Assembly: GCA_002482685.1 (NCBI GenBank)
Contig: DLGL01000096.1
Span: 1 to 30,838, forward strand
Length of the DNA: 30,838 bases
Reading direction: 5' to 3'
DNA from: Bacteriovoracaceae bacterium UBA7695
GTDB taxonomy: Bacteria; Bdellovibrionota; Bacteriovoracia; Bacteriovoracales; Bacteriovoracaceae
Shown here piece after piece: positions 14,133 through 21,588 of this stretch (positions are counted from its first letter, which is position 1; each line of letters opens with the position of its first letter). Under the pieces are notes generated by a model. That model did not search any database and was not told where the DNA came from. It saw only the letters and a program-made list of their open reading frames with translations. The translations under genes were made by a program, and so were the position numbers.

Positions 14133-15146
14133 ATGAAAAATCGGATTCACAAAAGTCTCGGTCATCTACTAGAGGATAAGAGCACAGGAACTAAGATATC
14201 AATTTATGTCCCAATCCGTGGGGATGTTGCTGCCCATGTTCTATTCACGAGTTTACGCGAATCCGCTGTCAAGCTGCTTCCTGATACACAAACAGCGAAT
14301 TCATTTCGCCGATGGCTACGGACGATCATCGAAAGTCATCGCAAATATAAAAACGCTCGCACCCTCGCTTGCTTCTATTCCAATTCCGTAAGGGAAGTCA
14401 TCATCCTAGATCAGGAAGTACCTTCGAGGGTGGTTGTCGCCCAGTCTTGGCATGTGAAACCTCTCATGTATGTGGCTGACTCGAGGCCTTGGGGACATCT
14501 CATCGAATTCAATAAGGATGGCATTTCAGTGATTCGCTCTGATGGAGAAACGCACGAATTGATGGAGACCATCATTCCTCCCGTGAGATCTGCGCTGCCC
14601 TCAGCGTTTTGGCCTGAGGAGCTTGATCGTGAATCTCTGAAGGCTCTCATCACCCGAGCAGCAAATCGAATTCCAGAAGGCACTTTGGTGCAAATTAATG
14701 GAGCTCCGGCGGGCTTCGCCCAAAGTCTAAAGTTCTGGCAACTTTTCTGGATAAATGTCTATGTTGATGGATCAAAACTTGGAAGCACGACGAGGGAGCA
14801 GAACTTGATTGCATTTTCTCAGAAGTTAGCTGCTCAAAGATTAGGATCTTTGGATATAGACATCCGTAAAGAAATGGATGGCATTCCAGTTTATTCTGAT
14901 CCAGCCATTATTGCTCGTCGAATCCTCGAAGGTAAAATCGTACGCCTCTTCATCTCGCTCGAAGCGGTTCAATGGGGTGAGATGGATACGGCTTCGGGAT
15001 TGATCAAACATTCAAAATTTCAAAAGGATCATCTTGATGAAGATGTACTTGATGATATTGCTGAATTAGCGCTAAGGTTTGGCATTGAAGTAAGGATTCT
15101 TCGCCAGAGTTCCTTCCCAGATGATTTGGAAATTCTCGCTGCCTAG
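14133..15146 (+). CDS. Bacterial eRF1-like protein, baeRF family (paralogue C)
   Basis: A 337-aa, more diverged paralogue of A and B. Landmarks: ISIYVPIRGDV at the N-terminus, RVVVAQSWHVKPLMYVAD near residue 93, INGAPAGFAQS, NLIAFSQKLAAQRLG, LFISLEAVQWGEMD, DEDVLDDIAELALRFGIEV. The C-terminal PKK(Y/F)LP motif of A and B is replaced by RQSSFPDD, and no GGQ is present. The ATG has GGAGG 5 nt upstream. Its base composition looks somewhat richer in G+C than that of A. Divergently transcribed from B. Its divergence from A and B suggests a changed target or a second subunit role. Confidence 0.76.
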   Translation: MKNRIHKSLGHLLEDKSTGTKISIYVPIRGDVAAHVLFTSLRESAVKLLPDTQTANSFRRWLRTIIESHRKYKNARTLACFYSNSVREVIILDQEVPSRVVVAQSWHVKPLMYVADSRPWGHLIEFNKDGISVIRSDGETHELMETIIPPVRSALPSAFWPEELDRESLKALITRAANRIPEGTLVQINGAPAGFAQSLKFWQLFWINVYVDGSKLGSTTREQNLIAFSQKLAAQRLGSLDIDIRKEMDGIPVYSDPAIIARRILEGKIVRLFISLEAVQWGEMDTASGLIKHSKFQKDHLDEDVLDDIAELALRFGIEVRILRQSSFPDDLEILAA

Positions 15147-15239
15147 CCGTTGAAACACAATTCCTTTGTATCCGTTTAAAGGTTACATCTAAAACGTCTT
15201 TTTGCGATAATGTTTGAGTGGGGAGTAGCCGGCTCGTTC

Positions 15240-15415
15240 CGGACGCGAGTGTCTTCGTCATCACGGGAAATGATTCCCCGGAAGAAGGCCCACCGTTGAT
15301 AAGAATCAACGTTTTGTTTCCATTACCATATGATTTTGTAAGCATTTTAGAATCCTTCTTTGAATTTGAAGCACAAGAATAGAAAAGTATGATTATGAAG
15401 AGGCAATATTTTCAT
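15240..15415 (-). pseudogene. N-terminal fragment of a lipoprotein alpha/beta hydrolase
   Basis: Reading the minus strand, ATGAAAATATTGCCTCTT at 15415 begins a signal peptide, but the rest of it is in another frame: FIIILFYSCASNSKKDSK, a clear lipobox (FYSC). The frame then continues as YGNGNKTLILINGGPSSGES, the first strand and oxyanion turn (xGGPxS) of an alpha/beta hydrolase. After PVMTKTLAS the similarity to hydrolases stops; no nucleophile elbow follows. So the gene is frameshifted at its start and cut short. The lipoprotein frame can only be joined to the ATG by a one-base shift near 15397-15403. A C-terminal hydrolase piece in the same orientation lies at 3317-3496. Confidence 0.6.
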
Positions 15416-15424
15416 TCTTAAATC

Positions 15425-15619
15425 TTATCCGTCTAAAATTCGTTTTATTATCTCTGGATGCCATTTCTTCCCCCTCTCCCATCCAAATCTGAGCTATGAA
15501 GGATTTCCATGTCCTTGGAAAACAGCGCGGAGACGTACATCTGCCCTTTTCAAGTACTTGCTGGGAGTGAACTTTTGGGCAGCTATTTGCCTCATACTAA
15601 GGCTCTTTTACTCATAATC
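15425..15619 (-). pseudogene. Decayed copy of the recombinase-like HTH gene
   Basis: The minus strand translates in one frame as DYE-stop-KSLSMRQIAAQKFTPS, KYLKRADVRLRAVFQGHGN, a second stop, then LRFGWERG and KKWHPEIIKRILDG followed by the real stop at 15425. This matches the intact gene at 2287-2757 (DYEKKGLSLRQIEAKKF, LLKRADVRLRAP, QLKFGYKKK, KKWHP..VKRIL). It carries two in-frame stops, loss of a few residues after TPS, and a deletion of ~50 codons between the two HTH segments. Nucleotide identity is evident too. Its stop lies 9 nt before the ATG of the broken hydrolase. Confidence 0.8.
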
Positions 15620-15703
15620 TGAGAGGCGTCACTTTTTTCTTAAGTAATTTATTTTTTTTGCTAAAATAAAAACAATAACGAACATGTATCAATGAGGTCT
15701 TTC

Positions 15704-16477
15704 GTGAGTTTCATCATTATTCCCCTAGTAGCGGCCGGTGCTTCACTCCTAACCTTCTTTTCAGGCTTTGGTCTTGGAACTTTGCTGACACCTGTATTTG
15801 CTGTTTTTTTTCCTATTGAACTTGCTGTAGGTCTTACTGCTATTGTTCACTTCCTTAATGGCCTATTTAAGCTCTTCTTAGTAGGGAGGTTTGCAAGCCT
15901 ATCTATTATTCTCCGTTTTGGATTGCCTGCGATAATCGCAGCACTCGTTGGTGCTTGGACATTAGGCCAGATTTCCGATTTAGAAGCTCTCTATACATAT
16001 TCGTTGTGGGGAAAAGAATTTAAAATTCTTCCGGTGAACCTGATTATCGCAACTTTAATTATAGGATTCACTTTATTTGAATTTATCCCTAAGCTGAGTA
16101 ATCTCCAAATCGATAAAAAGTACCTCTCCGTCGGTGGTTTCATCAGTGGCTTTTTCGGCGGCCTTTCGGGCCATCAGGGAGCTTTGAGATCAGCATTTTT
16201 AGCGAGGTCCGGTTTAACTAAAGAACAGTTTATAGGTACTGGAACAGTCATCTCGACTTGCATAGATATTGCCCGAATAAGTGTGTATGCCAAAAAATTC
16301 ACAATCGATAATCTGAGCGAAAATTTATCTCTCTTAGGAGTTACAACTCTGTTCGCATTCAGTGGGGCCATCATGGGAAATAGACTTCTAAAGAAAATCA
16401 CCATGGAAAGTGTTCAAAATGTAGTATCCATATCTCTACTCTTACTTGCTGTCGCACTTGGTGCAGGGATAATCTAA
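15704..16477 (+). CDS. TSUP (TauE/SafE) family membrane transporter
   Basis: A multi-pass inner-membrane protein of about 257 aa with eight or so hydrophobic segments. The two glycine-rich repeats typical of the family are present: LTFFSGFGLGTLLTP near the N-terminus and GGFISGFFGGLSGHQGALRSAF in the middle. TSUP members export or import small sulfur or organic anions such as sulfite or sulfoacetate; the substrate here cannot be told. I prefer the GTG at 15704, with TGAGG 6 nt upstream, over the ATG at 15692, whose own start overlaps that site; the product differs by four residues. It converges on the CLC gene with 13 nt between stops. Just upstream lie two pseudogenes. Confidence 0.85.
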   Translation: MSFIIIPLVAAGASLLTFFSGFGLGTLLTPVFAVFFPIELAVGLTAIVHFLNGLFKLFLVGRFASLSIILRFGLPAIIAALVGAWTLGQISDLEALYTYSLWGKEFKILPVNLIIATLIIGFTLFEFIPKLSNLQIDKKYLSVGGFISGFFGGLSGHQGALRSAFLARSGLTKEQFIGTGTVISTCIDIARISVYAKKFTIDNLSENLSLLGVTTLFAFSGAIMGNRLLKKITMESVQNVVSISLLLLAVALGAGII

Positions 16478-16490
16478 GATTTTTTTATTT

Positions 16491-17651
16491 CTAAATCCTG
16501 TACACTGTTCGATTCATCATGAAATACCGAGCAAGTAAGCAGCATAATAGAGAGCAGGCTCCTACTTCCCAGCCAAATAATTCGGCTCCCATAACTGCTG
16601 ATGCGAATGGAGCTCCAGTCACGGCGCCGAACATCGCCACCATTCCCAAAGATGAACTCAAAGCAAAATTATTAAAATTAAAAAAACTGCATGCCCAGTT
16701 TGACAATGTTGCCCCCATAAAAAACAAAGGTGTTACTTCTCCTCCTTTAAAACCTATCGTGATTGTCATGATTGTCAGCAACGCCTTCATGATAAAGTCG
16801 TAGTAGGACATCTCACGAAAAAATGACTCTGCAATCACATCAGTTCCTATTCCAATGTACTGATAACTATTTGTAGAGAAGACAAGGATCGAGACAAATA
16901 AACCACCAACAGCAAGCTTCACTGGCAGGGAAGGAAAAAGCGAGGAGACAAGCCTAGTGTATTCTCTGAACCCCCAATAGAATATATTCGCACCTAAGCC
17001 AGAAACAAGGCCCGCGATCAAAATATAAGGTACAATTTCATTCATATTTAGAGATACTAAAAAGTGCTGATGATGGGGACCGAAAAAATATGGGACTACA
17101 AGGGCAATAAGAGACGCCAGAGTTGTACATATCAATAAATCAATTTCTTTAATGTGCTTAAATGCGTGAAGCTCAAAAGCAAAAACTATTGCTGTCAGAG
17201 GAGTACTAAAAATTGAAGAAAAACCTGCTGCAATCCCTCCGTAGATCAAAAATTTCCGCTGGTTCTGAAAATGAAAACTTAATCCAGGTAACAAATGAGC
17301 TGCACTGGTCCCCATAATGACTCCTACTCCTTCTCTTCCCGCAGAACCACCAAACAGATGAGTACCTAGTGAAGAAAGAAAAATGTAAGGGGCCATCCAA
17401 GGAGAAACATGTGCTTTGTCGTTATCAAATTTTTCAAGAAAATATGGGATACCTTGATTTATGTGATGAGGAATTCTTTTAATGATATAACTAAACATTA
17501 ATCCGAAAAGAGGAAGCCCCCAGATTAAATATGGGAGGGCCTGACGTATTTCTGTAACTTTATTTAAGAGGTGAAGAAAGGAAGAAGAAAGAAAACCGGA
17601 AATAAATCCAATAAAGGTAGCAATGAATAGGATTTTGAAAATTTTGGACAT
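16491..17651 (-). CDS. CLC-type channel/antiporter, probable fluoride exporter
   Basis: A 386-aa membrane protein of the CLC family with ~10 hydrophobic helices. Family signatures: NQGIPYF near residue 65 (the GxGIP region), GGSAGREG at 101-108 with the gating glutamate Glu107, GGIAAGFSSIFSTPLTAIVFAFE at about 138-160 in part, KGGEVTPLFFMGA, and TGAPFASAVMGAELFG. CLC proteins move chloride or, in the CLC-F branch, fluoride out of the cell against protons. The gene is preceded by a fluoride riboswitch, so the fluoride role is favoured. The short C-terminus has no CBS domains. The ATG at 17651 has AGGAG 6 nt upstream, which is locked in the riboswitch hairpin. Confidence 0.88.
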   Translation of the reverse strand: MSKIFKILFIATFIGFISGFLSSSFLHLLNKVTEIRQALPYLIWGLPLFGLMFSYIIKRIPHHINQGIPYFLEKFDNDKAHVSPWMAPYIFLSSLGTHLFGGSAGREGVGVIMGTSAAHLLPGLSFHFQNQRKFLIYGGIAAGFSSIFSTPLTAIVFAFELHAFKHIKEIDLLICTTLASLIALVVPYFFGPHHQHFLVSLNMNEIVPYILIAGLVSGLGANIFYWGFREYTRLVSSLFPSLPVKLAVGGLFVSILVFSTNSYQYIGIGTDVIAESFFREMSYYDFIMKALLTIMTITIGFKGGEVTPLFFMGATLSNWACSFFNFNNFALSSSLGMVAMFGAVTGAPFASAVMGAELFGWEVGACSLLCCLLARYFMMNRTVYRI

Positions 17652-17653
17652 AC

Positions 17654-17735
17654 GACTCCTACTTGTAAAGTAGGAATCATTAGCGGTCGTTTCAGCGACA
17701 CTTAAAAGCGGTTAAAGGTGGAGTCCATCACCTAA
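17654..17735 (-). promoter_or_regulatory. Fluoride (crcB-type) riboswitch with ribosome-site hairpin
   Basis: The minus strand reads AGGTGATGGACTCCACC, then TTTAACCGC, a variable arm, and GCTAATGATTCCTAC. This fits the conserved core of the fluoride riboswitch (GGnGAUGG..CC, AACCGC, GCUAAUGAnUCCUAC). GATTCCTACTT, a 3-nt loop and AAGTAGGAGTC then form an 11-bp hairpin (one G-U). Its 3' arm contains the CLC gene's Shine-Dalgarno AGGAG. In the ligand-free form the hairpin should hide the site; fluoride binding engages the 5' arm and frees it. So control is probably at translation. The aptamer spans about 17668-17735. Confidence 0.85.
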
Positions 17736-17739
17736 GAAA

Positions 17740-17768
17740 ATACTAACTCCTATATGGTGCAGAATCAA
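17740..17768 (-). promoter_or_regulatory. Promoter of the riboswitch-CLC transcript
   Basis: TTGATT and TAGTAT are separated by 17 nt, directly upstream of the aptamer. The predicted start of transcription falls at the first bases of the riboswitch, as expected. Confidence 0.6.
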
Positions 17769-17788
17769 TAGCCTATACATCTCTGTAA

Positions 17789-19855
17789 CTAAAGAAATCG
17801 ACCCGCGGTCATATTTGGATTCGTCGGCTCTTCATAAAAAAGTGGGATCGTTGTTATAAAGGTAGAACCTGATCCTATTTCACTTTCTAAAGATATCTTT
17901 CCACCATGTGCCTCAATGATTTGTTTACTAATGTAGAGGCCAAGTCCTAGCCCACCGATATTTTCGCCCGTTTTAATCCTCTCGAAGCGCTCGAATACTC
18001 GCGCTTGGTCATGCTCGAGGATCCCAGGACCCTGGTCTTTAACGGATAGCTTGGCCACCCCATCAGATTTGGTAAGTTTGATGAGAATAGGCTTTCCTGG
18101 AGCGTATTTACCGGCGTTCGTAAGAAAATTAATAAGAACTTGCTCAATTCTCACTTTGTCCATGAAACCTTCTATACCGGATTCGGCTTCAACAAAAATC
18201 TCTGTTTCAACATTTCGAAGCTGGTCAGCATAGTGCCTGACCACTTCTTCGATCATACTCTTCAGGTTAAATGTCTCTTTATTTAAAGTCAGCTTCCCTG
18301 AAGAAATTCTGGAGACGTCCAGAAGATTTTCAATCAGTCTAGATAAACGTGTGACTTGGCGGTCACATGTTTCGGCAATGGTGAGAATTTTTTCTTTAGG
18401 AACGTCCTGCTCTTTTTTAACGGTTCGTGACAGACCCTGTAGGTGGAGTTTAAGTGGAGTGAGTGGTGTCCTTAATTCATGCGAAGCAATTGATAAAAAC
18501 TCATCTCTTGCCTGGATGGCTTGCCGGGCATCATCAAAAAGTTGAGACCTATGAAGTGCCTGGGCCGATTGACGGGTAAGAGCAATCAGGTAATCTTTCT
18601 CATCCTGTGGGAAACTTTTGTTTTGAGAATAACTAAAAGTAAGAGAGCCCAGGCACTCGCTTCCAACTTGAAGCGGCATTATTGCGTGGGCGAGCTTTTC
18701 CACTGTGTTGCCAATCAAGAATGGATATTTTTCAAAAAGGTCTTCTTTGCTTGTTATAAATATGGGCTGACCATAGCGAACAACTTCTGCCATGGGCAAA
18801 GGTGAAGATAAAGGTGTGTCCTCAAACTTATAATTGTAGCCCTCCATCTTTTGAATCATAAGAAAGTTTCCATCTTCGGAAACTGTGCCAATAACTGAGG
18901 CCTGAGCGCCCACGGCTTTCAACCCCTGATCAACTATAATTGAAAAGATCTCTTTTGGGGTCAGGGCTTCAGAGAAAAGTCCCGTAATGTGCTGAAGAGT
19001 TGCAATTCGGTCCGCTGTGGTCTGAAGATTATCTTTCTGCGCCTGAAGCGCTTCTGTCATGTCGTTGAATGCAAAGGTCAAATGACCAAGTTCATCTTCA
19101 TTAAGTATAGGCGCTTTGTAAGAGAGGTTCCCTTCAGCAACCTCTCCAGTTGCCATAGAAAGATTTCGAAGAGCACGTCTTAATCGATTCGTGATTGAGA
19201 ACCCAAAGATGAAAACAAAAATGAGAAAGGCACTTGAAATCACCAAAGCTGCCAGGATCGGTTGAAACCGTTTAGCATAAATATACTTAAAATCATCGTC
19301 GCTGTTATCTTTAGTTAAAAGAAAAGCGTGCCGCAGAGACTCTCTCGTTTCCTGAGCATATTGGCGGGCCACTAATATCTCAGCAGCAAGTTCCTCTTTG
19401 GTAAAGATTTTATTCTTATCTGCAGCGTGCTTTAAAACCAAACGAGCATTCTTCACGAATTCCTCGTTTGATTTGACTGAGAGCTTTAAACTCTCCGGAA
19501 TTTTTTCAAATTTTCCAGAATGCTTGATAGCCGTTTCAAGGCTTGTTTTAAATAATTTTTGAGCCTCAAAAAAAACAAAACGGACGTCTTTGGTTAATTT
19601 AGCGTCGGGAAGGGCTTCAATTTCTTTTTCAGCAGTTTCTAAACTATCTAGGGCCGCTGATATGGAGGTCATCGTTATATTAGCTGCGTTCATTCTTTTT
19701 AGAGTGGATAGAAAAGGTTGAGTTGTTAGATACATGCCCACAAACCCAAGTAGGATAAAAACAGATACAGCAATCATGACAGCGCGTAGTCTTTGAACTA
19801 GTGAAGATTTTTCTTCAAAAATTCCTGAGCGCTTAAGGGGTTCCTGTGACTTCAA
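17789..19855 (-). CDS. Membrane sensor histidine kinase (periplasmic helices, HAMP, GAF, HisKA, HATPase)
   Basis: A 688-aa inner-membrane kinase. Membrane helices at about residues 24-44 and 200-220 enclose a ~150-aa helical periplasmic sensor. HAMP follows (221-275), then a GAF-like domain (about 290-445), HisKA with His459 in ASHELRTPLTPLKLH, and an HATPase domain with the N box (INFLTNAGKYAP), G1 (VKDQGPGI) and G2 (GGLGLGLYISKQI). It has no receiver domain, so it needs a separate response regulator; the only one in the window is at 23568. The start is uncertain: TTG at 19855, which overlaps the binding-protein gene by 23 nt. It is the last gene of a porin/binding-protein/kinase operon. Confidence 0.9.
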   Translation of the reverse strand: MKSQEPLKRSGIFEEKSSLVQRLRAVMIAVSVFILLGFVGMYLTTQPFLSTLKRMNAANITMTSISAALDSLETAEKEIEALPDAKLTKDVRFVFFEAQKLFKTSLETAIKHSGKFEKIPESLKLSVKSNEEFVKNARLVLKHAADKNKIFTKEELAAEILVARQYAQETRESLRHAFLLTKDNSDDDFKYIYAKRFQPILAALVISSAFLIFVFIFGFSITNRLRRALRNLSMATGEVAEGNLSYKAPILNEDELGHLTFAFNDMTEALQAQKDNLQTTADRIATLQHITGLFSEALTPKEIFSIIVDQGLKAVGAQASVIGTVSEDGNFLMIQKMEGYNYKFEDTPLSSPLPMAEVVRYGQPIFITSKEDLFEKYPFLIGNTVEKLAHAIMPLQVGSECLGSLTFSYSQNKSFPQDEKDYLIALTRQSAQALHRSQLFDDARQAIQARDEFLSIASHELRTPLTPLKLHLQGLSRTVKKEQDVPKEKILTIAETCDRQVTRLSRLIENLLDVSRISSGKLTLNKETFNLKSMIEEVVRHYADQLRNVETEIFVEAESGIEGFMDKVRIEQVLINFLTNAGKYAPGKPILIKLTKSDGVAKLSVKDQGPGILEHDQARVFERFERIKTGENIGGLGLGLYISKQIIEAHGGKISLESEIGSGSTFITTIPLFYEEPTNPNMTAGRFL

Positions 19856-20267
19856 TTTTTTTAATGCCTTTATTTTCTAAAAAATTATCTTCGAGTATAT
19901 ACCCAATGGCACCGGGGAAACGTGAAACGAGTGCGAAAGTCATTTTATCGGAACTGAGCTGAGAAGGTGCGCTATTGCCTGTGTAAAGTTTCTGCCCAAT
20001 CCAAAACTGTTCAAGTTCCCGGGAGCTTCTTCTAAGGATTGAAGAGAGAAAACTTTTTCTCTCAATTGATTCATCAGAACGGTCAAAAAACCTGACCGCC
20101 TCACCATTTGGCCATGTACGGTTCTTTTTTAAATACATCTCAGAAATTTGAAATGCTGAAAGTGAAGAGATAGGGTTAGATTCATTTACAATCAAAACCA
20201 CATTTCTCTGAGCCCATAGGGGAAATGAAATTACAGTAAATAGCAGCATCAAAGATAGTGTTTTCAT
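19833..20267 (-). CDS. PstS-like periplasmic binding protein (short)
   Basis: A 144-aa exported protein with a signal peptide ending at LWAQ (residue 19). It fits the short PstS-like family: VVLIVNESNPISSLSAFQISEMYLKK, RTWPNGEAVRFFDRSD, SSRELEQFWIGQK, and VSRFPGAIGYILEDN near the end, the typical phosphate-binding-protein pattern. It is half the size of a full PstS and has no ABC transporter beside it. Its ATG shares one base with the porin stop (TAATG), and its 3' end overlaps the kinase gene, so the three are coupled. I infer that it presents an oxyanion ligand to the kinase rather than feeding a permease. Confidence 0.78.
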   Translation of the reverse strand: MKTLSLMLLFTVISFPLWAQRNVVLIVNESNPISSLSAFQISEMYLKKNRTWPNGEAVRFFDRSDESIERKSFLSSILRRSSRELEQFWIGQKLYTGNSAPSQLSSDKMTFALVSRFPGAIGYILEDNFLENKGIKKIEVTGTP

Positions 20268-21430
20268 TAGAATGCCACCCCTGCCGAAAGATCCAGGCTG
20301 GTGTAGTCTCTATTTTGTCCGGTGATGATCGCATCCTTACCTACGTAATCATGAAAAGTCAGACCTGCTCTGATTCTGGTAAAAGAAGTCGGAAGCCAGT
20401 TTACACCAAATCCATATTCATACTTCTGGATAGGATCACGAAAGGAAGTAGCACCAGTTCCTCCATTTCGAGCTCGAGAACCATATTGATAATCGCCGAA
20501 AGCATAGAGTAGAACTTCTTCATCCAGAATATAGATTCCAGGCTCTACGTAAGCGGACCAGGCATCTTGATCCTCATAAAAGCTCTCAATGAATTCAGTC
20601 GTTACGAGGAAGGGAGAAAAATTGAAACGAAAGTCCGCTCCCACGGTTTCAAAATTATTCGCACCGATTTTTCCTACCTGAGTTGAGAGTCCTGTATTGA
20701 ATTTATCCTCAGCCGAGCCCCAGAATATTCGTCCCCCTAGTCCGGGATGCCGTGGAGAAGTCACAGGGCTAAAGGTGTACACGTTATAGCCCCAGGTACT
20801 ATTAGTGAGCGGAAAACTGGCACTGAGATTTAGGCCTGACCAGAGTGGCGAAACTAGTTCGTTAGTTCTTAGAACTTGAGGTCCCCCTCTTCTGATGAAT
20901 AGAACAAGTTCTCTCTGCTGGAACGCATGACCAAAGGGGACGTAACCCATTCCCCCCTGTAGGCGGTAATTTGAATTAAAACTGTATTCAAGATAGCCCT
21001 GGGTGAGAAGTGTTCCAGTAGTGTAGCTACCGAATTCACGTTTTTCAGGCTGTCCACCTGCCGCTCCCGGATTATTGTGTTCATTTTGAAGAGGGAGAAC
21101 AAGTCCAGTAATGAACTGAGAAACAAACTTAATATTGTCAGTGTAGTCAGCCGCGATATTGAGACCTAAAATATTACTTGAACTCGTCGCTTGAAACTCT
21201 GTATCCGGTCCGCTTAAAAGTGTATAACTTGGCTCAAAAAATCCCCCAAAAGTAATCTTACTATTGAGAAAGCTGGATACCTGACTAGTATCTCTTTCCG
21301 ATGATTGGAGAAGAAACTCCTCTTGTTGTTTTTCGAGCTCTTCAATCCTCTTAGTAAGAGAGTCCAGACGATCCTGGGCCCATAGGGGGATAGATAAGAA
21401 CGCAAATGCGAAGCAAAGGGTCAATTTCAT
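20267..21430 (-). CDS. Outer-membrane porin with N-terminal coiled coil
   Basis: About 387 aa. A signal peptide (LCFAFAFLSIPLWAQ) is followed by a heptad-like stretch DRLDSLTKRIEELEKQQEEF, as seen in trimeric phosphate- or anion-selective porins, then a barrel with strand-turn repeats to the final SLDLSAGVAF (terminal Phe). I take the ATG at 21430 because GAGG lies 8 nt before it; another ATG is 4 codons upstream. It begins the three-gene operon with the PstS-like protein and the kinase, so it probably admits the sensed solute into the periplasm. Confidence 0.8.
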   Translation of the reverse strand: MKLTLCFAFAFLSIPLWAQDRLDSLTKRIEELEKQQEEFLLQSSERDTSQVSSFLNSKITFGGFFEPSYTLLSGPDTEFQATSSSNILGLNIAADYTDNIKFVSQFITGLVLPLQNEHNNPGAAGGQPEKREFGSYTTGTLLTQGYLEYSFNSNYRLQGGMGYVPFGHAFQQRELVLFIRRGGPQVLRTNELVSPLWSGLNLSASFPLTNSTWGYNVYTFSPVTSPRHPGLGGRIFWGSAEDKFNTGLSTQVGKIGANNFETVGADFRFNFSPFLVTTEFIESFYEDQDAWSAYVEPGIYILDEEVLLYAFGDYQYGSRARNGGTGATSFRDPIQKYEYGFGVNWLPTSFTRIRAGLTFHDYVGKDAIITGQNRDYTSLDLSAGVAF

Positions 21431-21554
21431 GCAAAACCTCATGTTTAGGGTTTAACAGTTGCGGCTATATCCGACAACCGGCATAAGCATAATTTCGGGG
21501 ATAAAAGTCTTACAAATAATAAAATCTTAACATAGCAGGACTCTTTTTGCCTTT

Positions 21555-21582
21555 TTGGAGCCTTCAAGAATTCTGCTAGTAT
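21555..21582 (+). promoter_or_regulatory. Extended -10 promoter, probably leaderless
   Basis: TTGGAG and TAGTAT are 16 nt apart, with TGC directly before TAGTAT (extended -10). Only 6 nt separate the -10 from the ATG at 21589, and there is no Shine-Dalgarno site, so the transcript may start at the ATG itself. Confidence 0.42.
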
Positions 21583-21588
21583 TTACCT

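Noticed and set aside
15004..15239. Continuation of the hydrolase frame past PVMTKTLAS
   Set aside because: The translated sequence no longer looks like a hydrolase and runs into the 3' end of baeRF C on the opposite strand.
2287..15619. The two recombinase-like copies as ends of one insertion sequence
   Set aside because: They share orientation but I find no matching terminal inverted repeats or target duplications at either place, and one copy is only a protein-level relic.
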